Below, piece after piece: positions 1-10,289 of a stretch of DNA of 64,000 nucleotides. Each line of letters opens with the position of its first letter. Position 1 is the stretch's first letter. The notes below the pieces were generated by a model that made no database searches, was not told where the DNA came from, and saw nothing but the letters and a program-made list of their open reading frames with translations. The translations under genes and the position numbers were made by a program. The DNA comes from Sambucus nigra (taxonomy: Eukaryota > Streptophyta > Magnoliopsida > Dipsacales > Adoxaceae), in the NCBI GenBank assembly GCA_949130495.1, contig OX422214.1:3208046-3272045 (forward strand). The letters are read 5' to 3'.

Positions 1-10
1 GTTTTAGAGG

Positions 11-1072
11 TGTAAGGACATATTTTTATAAGTCCGTTATCAATTTATTATGTCATATACTCCTACACCGTCAAAGATCATTCAAGAACAATCTACATCA
101 AAACGGATCTAAATTAATCAAGTTCTTCATCATTCAAGACTCCGCAAAGTTTACTTTTAAATATCTTAACTTTACACTTACAGCTTTTGGGATATTAATA
201 CAAAATATTTTCTAAGTGTTGGAGCGGACTTTTTCGTCAAAATTTGAGAATGAGTATTTTTTCTAAGTGTTGGAGCGGAGATTAAAATAATTTTTTTGAC
301 GACCAGGTCATTCAAGCCAGATCAGCATCTCGTTCAAGCGAGATTGGTATGTCGCGCGATGTCGGTTGAAAGACACGGGTCCTTCGTTCCAGCGACACCT
401 GTTTCTCGTTAGAACGAGCTCTAATACCGAGGCAACGTGTTTTCTTATAAATACTCATTAAATGTTTTCTTTTTCATTAAGAAGTCCTATCATTTTACAG
501 AACAAAAAAACTGCGAAAGCATAATACTTTTGGCTTCTTCCTTTTAGGGTTTAATCCCTTTTTGTTTATAATTCACAAAAATCCCAATATGCTTTAGTGA
601 ATTGTTTTTAGTGTTAAAGAACACACTTTGTTGTGGTTTAATCTTTGTGGGGAGAACTCTACAATCGGAGAGCTGCGTGCTATTGTGGAGGGAGTCCTTA
701 TAAAGTTCACACTTGTGGAGAAATCGTTTTCTTCTTCATTGATGACCATCTGGAGTTCTTGCGAGAGATTCCAACCAACGATATTTCTAGTCGTTGCTTT
801 GAAGGTTTGACGAAGACACCGTGCGTTACACTTGTGGGCAATTATTAGGTTGTATGTAAGTCAATGGTCTTGTGAATTCTTTAAAGTTCTAGAAATAAAA
901 AGAGTTTTGCCCTTCGGGTATTTTTCCTTAAATTTGTGTCGCATGATTTAGCTATTTATGGTTTGACACACGCACACACATAATTGCATGTTTAGGGGAT
1001 GAAATATTTTTGGTTTATAAATAGAATCCAATTAAATAACATTTACTTGGAAACTTGCGAATTAATTTAAAT
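11..1072 (+). repeat. Sire-like Copia LTR
   Basis: The stretch opens with TGTAAGGACAT, the same first 11 bases as the Sire LTR at 60835, and shares its layout: a dyad cluster (303-418), a TATA-like CTTATAAATA at 444-453, a leader that in both LTRs has CCTTTGGGG- or CCTTCGGG-like text before TTTTTCCT, and GCATGTTTAGGG near the end. At 1073-1084, CGGTATCACACA resembles the Met-tRNA primer site TGGTATCAGAGC with changes, so the LTR probably ends near 1072. No gag follows; a Gypsy LTR fragment starts almost at once. It is therefore a 5' LTR whose body was lost, or a solo LTR. The last few bases are uncertain. Confidence 0.7.
303..418. promoter_or_regulatory. Dyad cluster in U3 of Sire-like LTR
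   Basis: Several short CpG-containing words occur here with self-complementary structure, for example CTCGTTCAAGCGAG and the perfect dyad CTCGTT-AG-AACGAG at 405-418. The cluster ends about 25 bases before the TATA-like box at 444-453, a place where upstream promoter elements would lie. Binding function is inferred only from position and symmetry. Confidence 0.4.
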
Positions 1073-1084
1073 CGGTATCACACA

Positions 1085-2548
1085 CCGCATTTATTCGGTT
1101 TTACAAGAGGTTTTCTAAAGAAGTAGGTGTGGAAGAAGGGGAATTTGGTAAAATGGCATAAAATCGTTCAAATGAGGTTGGGCCTCATTCGAACGACTTG
1201 CAATGTCACATGAACGAGGGAGACAATCATTCGAGCGACCTGATGGATGGCTGATAATTCATTCCTTTTGGTTTTAGAATAAATTTTCTGAGTTAAAACG
1301 ATGGTTAACCGGGGTAGCATATGGGGAATAAAGGACAGTTATGTAAAGTTGGGGCTTGGGAAATTATGGTGGGTTAATAAATAAATGAAATGATATTATA
1401 CCCATATTTTAATTACAATTAATTACATTAAACTGGATGGTTTTGTCATTATATTGTTGGAATGGAATATAATAATTAATTTGATAATAAATTATTAATA
1501 GTTGGAAAAATGGTATGGACTTTGGATTGGAACTTATGGTAATTAAAGAGTCATTACCTTTACATATTATGTTGGAATAATAATATGTATTATATTATAT
1601 TTGTGTGTGGACATACCAGTGGATCTTCTTATCGGCTTAGGGGTTCGTCCGTTCGGGCCATTGACCACACGTCGGTACATGTGGGCTTGACGTTGTGTAG
1701 GCCATATAGGTACTACGTAGAGGCTCAAACCTTGAGCGGTAGGTATGGAACTAAACCTTCATGTATCACCACTGGGTATGGGCCGTATACAGGTGTCCTG
1801 CGTAGGGACTGACCATAACTTATGTGTGTTTTGTGGTGTCCGCTTAGGATGTTGGGATTCCTTCGGACTGCCCGCTTAGAATGTAAGGATTCCTTCGAAC
1901 TTGCCGATAGAGCACGAATTTGACACCAACGGTATATGCCCTTGTGCATCATATATATGTAAGGACATATATTATAAACTCCCTAGATATTATGGAAATA
2001 AATTAAATTATCTACGGATATGGACACTAAATATTATTTCACGCATAATAGATGTTTAGGCCATATACTTGATATTGAAGAGACTGGAATTAATATAAGT
2101 TGGTGATTTAAACATAGGGATGGCATTTAATTTAATTAATTAGGACTAAATTCCTTTCATAATTGAGATGATGCCATAATTTATTATTTGGGACGTATTG
2201 GGGTGCGAATAATATCACGCTTAGATGAGAGGTGATATTTTACACGTATGTGAGTGACGAAAAAGGGGTATTTATTTGTGCATTGATTGTACTATTGTAT
2301 TCATAAATTATTCAAGTTAATTCTTGCACACCTCGGGCTCTGGCCTAAAATTAAATGTCCACCCCAGGTGTTCATAGACAGGGACAGTATGATTGTCCAT
2401 AGCAGTCGTGTAGCCTTACTTGCTCTCCGATTTCAGCTCAGTTGGCTCTAGTATAGGTGCTTCTCAGCTTTAGTCCTTTACCTATTGGGAATTTTGTAAG
2501 GGTATAAGCCCGAATATGTATTTTTATGTTGGTGCAGATTATGCTACT
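1085..2548 (+). repeat. Tekay-like Gypsy LTR fragment, left part
   Basis: No ORF of interest is present. The text resembles the 3' half of the complete Tekay LTR at 36667-39442. A GTTCGA-type word cluster lies at 1166-1240, a GC-richer block at 1600-1960, then CTCGGGCTCTGGCC and an AGACAGGGACAG stretch, which correspond to CATCGGGCTCTGACC and CCACAGGGACAT in the Tekay LTR. The first roughly 1.1 kb of the LTR is missing. The copy is cut at 2548 by insertion of a Tat element and resumes at 26119. Its identity is by resemblance, so the family assignment is moderate. Confidence 0.55.
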
Positions 2549-2761
2549 TGTGGGTACCTCTTTTGTCAAACAGGGCATAGGGGCACATGAAAAACATTCT
2601 CGAGAGTTACTTAAATACAACAGTAGATCTCTCTATGGACGTAGGCAATTTTCTGAACCATGTATATTCTTGTGTTATGTGATTGTGACTATTATTGTTC
2701 TTATTATCTTGGTGAGTGTTTTCCTTCATTAATTACTTGTGTTGAGATTTTTGTCACCACA
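2549..2761 (+). repeat. Tat 5' LTR, internally deleted
   Basis: This 213-bp LTR aligns with the first about 30 and the last about 190 bp of the 443-bp 3' LTR (25676-26118). About 230 bp in the middle, present at roughly 25707-25930 in the other LTR, are absent. The missing part contains the (CT)n run of the 3' LTR. The downstream section with CATTCTCGAGAGTTACTTAA and the TTATCTTGGTGAGTGTTTTC block is retained. Confidence 0.85.
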
Positions 2762-2763
2762 AT

Positions 2764-2780
2764 TAGCACCGTTTGTGGGA
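2764..2780 (+). other. Primer binding region of Tat element
   Basis: The sequence TTAGCACCGTTTGTGGG lies two bases downstream of the 5' LTR end at 2761. It resembles the GGCGCCGT.TGTGGG text that usually follows Tat-type LTRs, with substitutions. Confidence 0.6.
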
Positions 2781-2825
2781 AACGATTATTTTTCCTACGA
2801 AAACCTTCACCAATAAGAACCAACG

Positions 2826-4280
2826 ATGTCCCATCACAGCAGTACTATCCCTCAAGCAGGAGATATTCAGCAGCAGTCTAACCCTCCAAGGGTAAGGTCT
2901 GAAATGCACCATTCAAACCAAAGACATCACTAGGAGAGGAAGGTCTCCTAAGAAATCTAGGGGCCACCTAGGTCCATGCAGATCTCCAGGCTAATAGACG
3001 CCTATGAGGCTAGACTCCATGAGAAGGAGGAGGCTACTTGCCAATAACAAGATGAAAATGCTCACCTCAAGAGGCACCTGGGAATGATGGAGATAAAACT
3101 CCATCAAAGCTTGAGGCAACGCCACAACCGGACTCCTAACCCTTAGGCTAGCAAATTTCACAACCGAGGAAGGAGCCCGAGGCATGGGTTAGAAAGAACA
3201 GACAGGCATTATTTATATGATGACCATTCCGAATGAGTACCACCAGCTCACCGTTACAGGAGGCCCGGTTGACAGAACGATGACATACAAAGTTTGGTTT
3301 AGAGGGAAATGGACCAGCACCCAGCTTATTGCGGTGCCAGATCGACGAGAGAGCTAGCCAGCTGATCTCTCAAAACCCAGATGAAGTTCCCTTTTTCAAT
3401 GGAGATAAAATAAGAAGAGGTTCCGAAGAATTTTGCGATTCCCAAGTTTAAGATTTACGATGGGAAGACTGATCCCATTGACCATGTCAAGAAACACCGC
3501 CAAGATATGATTCTGTGGAGTCATAATGATGTGCTCATGTGTCGAATCTTCCCTTCGAGCTTGCACGATGTGGCCCGTAAGTGGTTTGAAAAGCTACATC
3601 ATAGGTCCATCAAAAATTTAAAATCCTTGGCTGAGCAGTTTACAACTCACTTTATAACAAGCAGCTCCTACCCGAAGACGATGGATGCACTTCTTACTTT
3701 GAAGAAAAAGCCACAGAGTAGGTCACTGTAGAATCCTTTAAAATCGATTTGCCGAGCTCCTACCTCCTGCACCAGTCCCTAATTAAGAAGCAGGCTGCAT
3801 TCATCGATGACTTGATGTCTCGTATTAAAAAATAAGCCAAAGTTAAGAATGTGACCCATCTTAATGCAAGGGCGCATGGTCGCATGAAGGATGGAAAAGG
3901 AGCCAAGAAAGATGAACCACGGTAGAAAGGGAACAAAAATAAGGTCAAAAATGGCTCCATGAATGGGAACAAGAATGATGCCTTGAAGGAATTTTGGGCT
4001 GTAAACACAGTCTTCAAGGAGACGATATACGAGATCCTTGCAAAGATTAAAGAGGAGCCATTTATTAAATGGCCAAAAAGATGGGAGGAGACCCTTCTAA
4101 ACGGAATTACGCACTAAGGTTCGCATTCCATAAGGAAGGAAGTCATAAGATGGAGCATTATAAAACTCTCAAGTCTCACCTCGAGGAGTTAGCTCAAGCC
4201 AAGCACCTTAATGAGTTTATGGAGAAGAGGACAGATAAGGTAGCAGCAAATGGCTAGCAGAGGGTAGATAATGTCCTAGA
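2826..4280 (+). pseudogene. gag: Tat gag (capsid/nucleocapsid), broken
   Basis: The probable start is the ATG at 2826. The recognisable capsid core lies at about 3445-3720 with PKFKIYDGKTDP, a conserved W-F-x-x-L segment (KWFEKLHHRSI) and SLAEQFTTHFI, as in the retrotransposon gag domain. Around 4100-4230 the text RFAFHKEGSHKMEHYKTLK followed by LEELAQAKHLNEFM matches the place where Tat nucleocapsids carry a zinc knuckle, but the cysteines are lost. Several stops (for example TAG at 3729 and TAA at 3832) and frame changes interrupt it. It would package the element RNA; this copy cannot. Confidence 0.75.
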
Positions 4281-4510
4281 GGAGGATATCGGCCTTGAAT
4301 TTGTAGTAATACATGGGGCACAAACCTCAAACAAATTCAAGGAAATGAATCCCGAATGGAAGTTAAGAAGACAAGACTCAGGCAGGGAAGCATCGACGAC
4401 CGGAGGACGTCGATTACAATAAGTATATTGTGTTCACGGATGAAAATTTGGTTGGGGTCTCATCATGACGCATTGGTCATTACACTTAGGATAACAAACT
4501 GGGACATCAC

Positions 4511-4960
4511 AAGTTGCTCATCAACCAAGGCAGTTCGTCCGAGGTAATGTACCTGGAATTGTTCAAAAAGTTAAAACTGAGTGTAACCGACCTCAAGGAG
4601 GCCACTGTTCCATTAGTTGGCTTCACAACAAAAATCATAGTACCTTTGGGAAATATCATCCTACCAGTCAGGGCAGGAATCATCTTTTAAATGATTGAGT
4701 TTCTTGTTGTTGATATCAAATCAGCATACCAAGACATCTTCAGCATGGGATGGCTCCATGCAATGAAAGTCGTTCCATGAACCTATTATCAGAAGTTGAA
4801 TTGTGTAACTAATCGAGGAGTGGTTGATATCCATGGGGACCAAGCTGTGGCAAGGAAGTGTTTCATAGAGGCCATACACCCTAAACAGGAGAAGAAAGTG
4901 GAAACAAAAAATAAGGAGGAAGCCCAGGAGGGGTTGGTGCCCTCCAAATATAAGTTAAGC
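4511..4960 (+). pseudogene. Tat protease, active site lost
   Basis: One frame from about 4511 gives a retropepsin-like stretch: LLINQGSSSEVMYLELFKKL, then LVGFTTK, FLVVDIKSAYQ and GWLHAMKVVP. These correspond to the flap and the ILGRPWLH-like segments of Tat proteases. The catalytic D-(S/T)-G is here N-Q-G, so the aspartate is gone. In-frame stops occur near 4688 and 4780. The segment continues without a clear border into RT at about 4961. Confidence 0.65.
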
Positions 4961-5336
4961 TACGATTGACCAAGATTAGTGGAGACCAGGCTCCTTCCCT
5001 ATGAGAAAGTCATTGAAGACCTGGAAGAAATCGCAAATGGGAGTAGCTCTACTAAAAAGAAGTTTTTGATAGGTACCTCCTTGACTGATTGTGAAAAGAA
5101 AGAACTAATCACCCTTCTCCAGAGCAACTTGGATGTTTTTGCATGGGAGGCCTACGAGATGTCTAGGATTGTTCCTAACATTGCTTGTCATCAATTGCAC
5201 GTGGACCCATCTTTCAACCCAGTCACACAAAAGGCTCGCCGAATGCCCCCAGAGAAAGCTAAAGCAGTAGAGCAAGAGGTTAGGAAGCTACCGGATGCAG
5301 GTTCCATATGGGAGGTTCAATTTCCTAAATGGTTAT
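4961..5336 (+). pseudogene. pol: Tat reverse transcriptase, 5' part
   Basis: An open frame at 4979-5336 encodes the N-terminal RT connector and finger region: DLEEIANGSS, LLQSNLDVFAWEAYEM, QKARRMPPEKAKAVEQEV and EVQFPKWL. These are typical of Tat RT (an FAW.. segment, then the QK.R-type line before the first RT block). The reading frame stops being retroviral exactly at 5336, after GGTTAT, where element A begins. The missing part resumes at 18326 in register after the duplicated GTTAT, giving a clean insertion junction inside RT. Confidence 0.82.
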
Positions 5337-6880
5337 GGATAATACGCTAATATTGCGTATTTCATTTCTCGAACATACGCATTTTTAGCACCCTCGGGTG
5401 CCTTAATCTCTATATTTAAGCCTGTTAACCAGACAACCTCGGTTTATATTATTAACATGCTATATGAGGTATAATTGGGCTTTCTAGGTATTAGGTACTA
5501 AGTATGGAGTTCAGACACATTCCGATGAAGTTTCATACGCAATCGCACGTTCAAGGGCCTTTTATTCTTTTCATAGCTTGGGTACCAGGCCTAATATTTC
5601 ATTAAATTTGTATCCCTCCACTCTAGCTTCGCGTGACCGCGAACGGTGTGCAATTCCGAGTCCGTATGAAGAAGTTACGGCGATTTCAGCGGAGGGAAAA
5701 ACTAGGCAATCAAAAGAGGAGAAGTAAATAGGAAGAAAAGAATGCAGAAGCTACTGCTTGGCTCACCCCTTCTTGATCGATCGATCGACGATTTTGGTTG
5801 ATCGATTGACCATTCTGAAATTCCAAAATTTGGCCTTGATCAATCGATCGACCAAAAACATCGATCGACCAATCCCCTGTTTTCGGCAGATATTTTGCAT
5901 TTGTTTTATTTCTTCTTTTCCTTTATTCCAACTTACTATATAAGCCAATTTTGTTGTAATAAGAACATATTCAGTAGATACAGGATTTTAGGGTAGAATA
6001 GCTTAGGGTTTTGGTGATTTGGTTAGTTCTTCTTCACTTCTTCTTGGATTGACGCACTTTTGGGCTTGTATGTTGACTATTCATTCACCCTCTCCATTAA
6101 TATAGTTATAATTCCTTATATTCTTTCTTTCTAGTGTAATTTCCATGCTTTTTAAATTAGTTTACATGATTCGATTTACGTGCTTTGTAGAATAGTTTTA
6201 TCGCGTTTATTTACACGCTTTCATTTACCGCGTTTTTAACATGCTTTCTAGCTAATTTAAATTAGGTTGTGTTTGAATTGAACTCACTCGAGTTGACGCG
6301 TTGCTTTGCTTTGGTGATGGTGTTTACGGGTCTATTTCGGGTGCATTGTCCTAGTTATTTCACCTAGGAGATTTGACGGGGCATATCATGTATGTCCCGT
6401 GCTTACGACCTTTGGCACGAAATTTCTAGGATATTTGTTGATGCCAAAATCATATTAGGATTTTATGCGGATTTAGGGGCGTGACAACCCTTGGTTCAAT
6501 TAACTGTAGAAAGGAGATGCATTCTAAATAACTCGCCGACCCATGTAACCATTTTATACAAATTAACTCAGGTGAGGGATATTCGACGCAACCTATAGTT
6601 TACCTCTTTGTTAAGCTAGTTTCAATACCCTTGCCTAGATTAAATCTTTCCCTTTCATGCATCTTTTACTTTTTAGTTTGTAATCTCCTTTTGCACTTTT
6701 ATTTCTAACTATTAAATCGTATAAACTCTAACAACTCGTCCCTGTGGATTTTTGATACCCGACTTACCGCTATACTCACCAGTTGAGTGTAGTAGTAATT
6801 TAGGTTTGTTGGTATAATCGCGGCAGGACAGAAAACAACGACTGTGCACTTTATACACGCACGCTTCTCGCGCGCTATCA
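5337..6880 (+). repeat. Element A 5' LTR
   Basis: The LTR begins GGATAATACGC, where sister copies have TGATAATACGC, so the first base has changed. It ends CGCGCGCTATCA. U3 holds a GATCGATC dyad cluster at 5775-5870 and a TATATAA box at 5937-5943. Further in, GGGGCATA..TATGTCCC around 6378-6400 can form a bulged stem shared by A and B. It is 1,544 bp, almost the same as the B 5' LTR at 1,546 bp. Confidence 0.88.
5775..5870. promoter_or_regulatory. GATCGATC dyad cluster and TATA region of element A
   Basis: Two groups of GATCGATCGAcc words about 60 bp apart flank a short AT-rich spacer. The cluster lies about 65 bp upstream of TATATAA (5937-5943). Equivalent clusters occur in all other LTRs of this family: 10728-10825, 12842-12930, 17782-17885 and 56928-57020. 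It also appears as meaningless repeated DRSID-like peptides in several frames. A promoter role is inferred from position. Confidence 0.45.
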
Positions 6881-6883
6881 AAA

Positions 6884-6900
6884 TGGCACCATTGCCGGGG
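6884..6900 (+). other. Primer binding site of element A (tRNA-Asp type)
   Basis: TGGCACCATTGCCGGGG starts four bases after the LTR end at 6880. It matches the Asp-tRNA-type primer site common in Athila-group elements (TGGCGCCGTTGCCGGGG) with two changes. Confidence 0.8.
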
Positions 6901-7087
6901 ACTTGTTTGTTTCAGACTTTATTTGATTTAGTATTTCATAGTATTTTCTTTCTATTTGTATTATTTGCTAATGTTTTGTAGGACTTCCACATTTGAGCAC
7001 TTAGAAACGCTCGAATTTCTCCCGCGCGCACTTACTTTGTGGAATCCGCCACTTCGAGACGTTTTGGGGGTAAGCATATCTTACTCC

Positions 7088-8193
7088 AATTCTGTTGGTC
7101 ATCCTTGTCATAATTCTCAAAATTCTCACAAGCTATGACTTTCGGTGAATACTTAGCATCCGAAAGTGTAACAAATTCAAATATTACTTTGGGCGGGTAT
7201 AACGAAAGTCAAAATTTAGGTTATTGGAATTTTGATGATGATGATAATGATTTTGGGCCTTTACCTCATTATAATAGGAATTTTGAAATGAATTCGAATA
7301 GTTTTAAAAATTCCTATAATAATGAGTTTTCGTTTAAGTTCGGTGGTAATTTTCAAAGTTCCGATTTTCATGGATCCGCACCTCGACCAATGACATTCGG
7401 TGAGGGTTTGTGTACGTATGAAAATGAGAAAATTGAAAATCGTTATCGGGAAGAAAATCATCTTTGGGAGCATTAATTGGATTTATTATTTGAGTCCGAC
7501 GATGATTTCGTTTCCGAGACTTTCGAAGTCGAGGAATATTTTAAACCAAGTGAGGTTTTTGTGCCTACTTTGGAACAAACCATTCGTCACTTGGCCCATC
7601 TTTTAATTGAGAATGAAAGAGAGGATGAAATGGATGTAGTATCCATTTGCAATGAGATGATTTCTTCTTTGGATCCCAAAGAAGAAAGTTTCATTGAAAA
7701 TGATCATATCTCCTTTGAAATTCCAACTTTGAGCGATGATAACTCATCTATTGAGTTTGAATTTCTTTACTCCCCATTTTCATTCTCCGTTACCACTCCA
7801 TCACAAGCACCCGATGATTCGGTTTCAAACTTTATTGTTTTAAACCTTTTCGCCGATGAGGAGTACTTGCTCGAGTCGCCCTCCACGATTGCATTCGTGC
7901 CTTCGTGTGCGCCGCCTGCCATTCCAATTTCAAAATCTTTAAAAGGATATTCGGTTATTCTCGGTACCCACATGTTTTTATCACCCGTTCAATCCAAACC
8001 CCCCATCGTCCCTCCAAAACATTTAATTGATGATGGTTCATTTCTTCCGCCTTACACATGTCTTCCGTTGTTCAAATGGAATTCATATTTTTTGGAAGGC
8101 ATGCTTGCATGTGAGGGTACACCGGTTCTCCTCCAAAGTCAAATCATTTTCACGGTGGACCCTCAGCTATTTAGACTTCTAGTTTACAGTTAG
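7088..8193 (+). pseudogene. Conserved acidic ORF of the A/B/C family, unknown function (copy A)
   Basis: I do not recognise this protein. Consensus length across copies is about 360 residues. The N-terminal part is Asn/Asp-rich (MTFGEYLAS at 7135, then a DDDDND run), the middle is acidic (LLFESDDDF, EVEEYF, FVPTLEQTI), and the C-terminal part is proline-rich with IVPPK and FLPPYT. No membrane segment, zinc knuckle or catalytic motif is evident. In this copy the expected start codon is ATA, a one-base deletion just before 7135 shifts frame, and TAA at 7474 cuts the ORF in two. From 7477 to 8193 it is open. It occupies the place of gag in autonomous relatives but lacks gag features. Confidence 0.6.
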
Positions 8194-10289
8194 TGTGAAG
8201 CCTAAATAGTAGGTTGTATATAGTTAGCTTTTCATTCTTTCTTTCTTTTTATTTTTCTTTCCTTTTTAATTTAGTCTAGTGTAATTATTTAACTTTTTTT
8301 ATTTGTTTTTGCTATGCTCGGTACTAACTTGTTTTGTAGATTCTTTGGACTTGTTCTTATGGGGATCGCTCCAATTTTGGGTAATATCGCTCTTTTCCTC
8401 TCTTTGACTTGGTTCTTGATTTACATTGAGGACAATGTAAAGTTTTTAGTTAGGGGGTGTGGGATATTCTATCATTTTCTGTATTTAGTCGATGTTTTTT
8501 CTCACATGTTAGTTACTTAGTATGGTTGTCTTAGATAAATTCAAAAATTTCAAAAAGATTGTCTTTCTTTTTTCTCCTTTTTTGGGCATTTTGCCCTTGT
8601 TTTCGATGATCAATTTCAATAATTTCACTATCCAATATACAACCCAATGATTCATGTTCTCGATTTTATAAGTTATTAGACTTTAGTCTCGATTATTGAT
8701 ATTATGACTAACTTCATGAATTAAACTTAATCCCATGAACACATGGACTTTTATGGTTCTATTGATTTGGTTTAAGATTTTTATAACTCTGTAATATTTT
8801 ATTGCATTGTATATACTTACACCGAGTAAGCTTTGTACCTTTCGTCGTTTGTGAGTGTATACACTATTCTTTTCTCATTGAAAACGTTGAATTCATTGGT
8901 AATCTCTCTATTCTTTCATTTGACCGTTCATTAATTGAGTTCATACTTGAAATGTGTTACTTGAGCATGATTTTTATTTATTGTTTTTTATGCGAGAATT
9001 GCGTAAACTTTTGGAAATGATCATAGGCCCTCTTTTTTATATCACCCATATTAGCCTTGACCTCACCCTTATATGTTTTCCCTCGTTAACCCCTTTGAGC
9101 CTAAATATAGCCTTTCGTTTCATAACCCAAATCCCATAACCAACTCCAAATTGTAGTTTTAAACCATACATACAATTTCCATACCTTTGTTTGGTTTGTT
9201 ACTTAGGATTGAACGATGTTGTTATGCTGTCGGTTGCAATTTAGGCATATGAGAGTTTGAAAAGTAAAAAGAAAGAAAGTAGTGAAAAAAGAGAAGAAAA
9301 AGAAAAAGTAAAAAGAAAAAGAAAACAAAAGAGAAAATGAGAAAAAGAAGAAAAGAAAAAGAAAGAGAAGTTTGTAAATGTTGAATATAGTTCAATAAGA
9401 TTTGATTACTCTCCCTGATGATATATCTAATGCCTTTTTGGAACTTTTTTTCCAATTTTGATATTGCCCGAATTTTCCCAATGTCCCAAGTTTTCATCCT
9501 GAACACTTTGAATCCATACATACATTCCTTCATTTCGTACACTAGCCTAGCCTACATTATAACCCTATTAAAGTCCTATGTGATCTTAGGTTGATATAAT
9601 TTAAAAGTTGAAATAATTTTGATAATCTGTGAAAATACATTTCGCCTCTTTTAGTGTGCATTATCCTTTCATTGAGATTATGATTTTTCAGTTTTTATAT
9701 CGCGTTCTTCATTTATGACATGTGTTCGGCCTAGCTTCCATTTACATTTACTCTTTAGCCCGCATGTTCCGTGTGTTAGCTCCATGTTTCGAGTGAATTC
9801 ACTTGATGAGTGTAATGCCCGTGAGGATTGAATATATTCTGGCTTTAATGTTTATCCGGTTTATATAAGCTTTTTCCAAATCACACTTTACATGTGCTCT
9901 CTCCCCTCCCACATTTTAAGGTTTCAATTATATAAGGTGCATTCTATAATGTTAATGATTCGGACTTTTGTGTGAATTCATTCACTTTGCTAATAATGCA
10001 TATGAAATCGTTTTCGCTTTAGTTGGGCTTATCGCATGTTGGTTTGGGCATATTTTTAGGAAACCATGTGATGTTTGTGGGTACCATCCCTGAGACGACA
10101 CTCGCCCACTAGGGTGACCTAGGTGTTTAACGGCTTATTGCATATACTAAATGCAATCGAATCTCCTGCGAAAGTGGCCTTGTGCTTTTATAACATACTT
10201 TTGTACTATCTCATGCTTTTGGTTTGCTTGTAGTTCTTGTTGCATCCTATTTCATTGCTAGGGACTAGCAATGTGTAAGTTAGGAGGTG
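8194..10289 (+). other. Noncoding 3' part of element A
   Basis: No supported ORF. The stretch contains a nearly pure purine run at 9257-9370 (GAAAAAG-like units), mirrored as a pyrimidine run in minus-strand copies B (14279-14400) and C (58385-58495). It also contains the conserved hairpin module at 10088-10180 and, at the end, a weak polypurine primer TAAGTTAGGAGG just before the 3' LTR. The layout is the same in A, B and C. Confidence 0.7.
10088..10180 (+). ncRNA. Conserved hairpin module of Athila-like elements (copy A)
   Basis: Candidate RNA structure. CTAGG (10109-10113) pairs with CCTAG (10118-10122) across a GTGA tetraloop of GNRA form. TTGCAT (10138-10143) pairs with ATGCAA (10151-10156). 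CCAC (10106-10109) could pair with GTGG (10174-10177) and close both, although it competes for one base with the first stem. The same block is recognisable in B (13455-13560, minus), C (57555-57660, minus) and the much more distant element D (53484-53580), where the loop is GTAA. Function is unknown; packaging or replication signalling is only a guess. Confidence 0.5.

Noticed and set aside
1585..1952. Short plus and minus ORFs of 75 codons
   Set aside because: Both overlap in a GC-richer block of the Tekay-like LTR and have no protein features.
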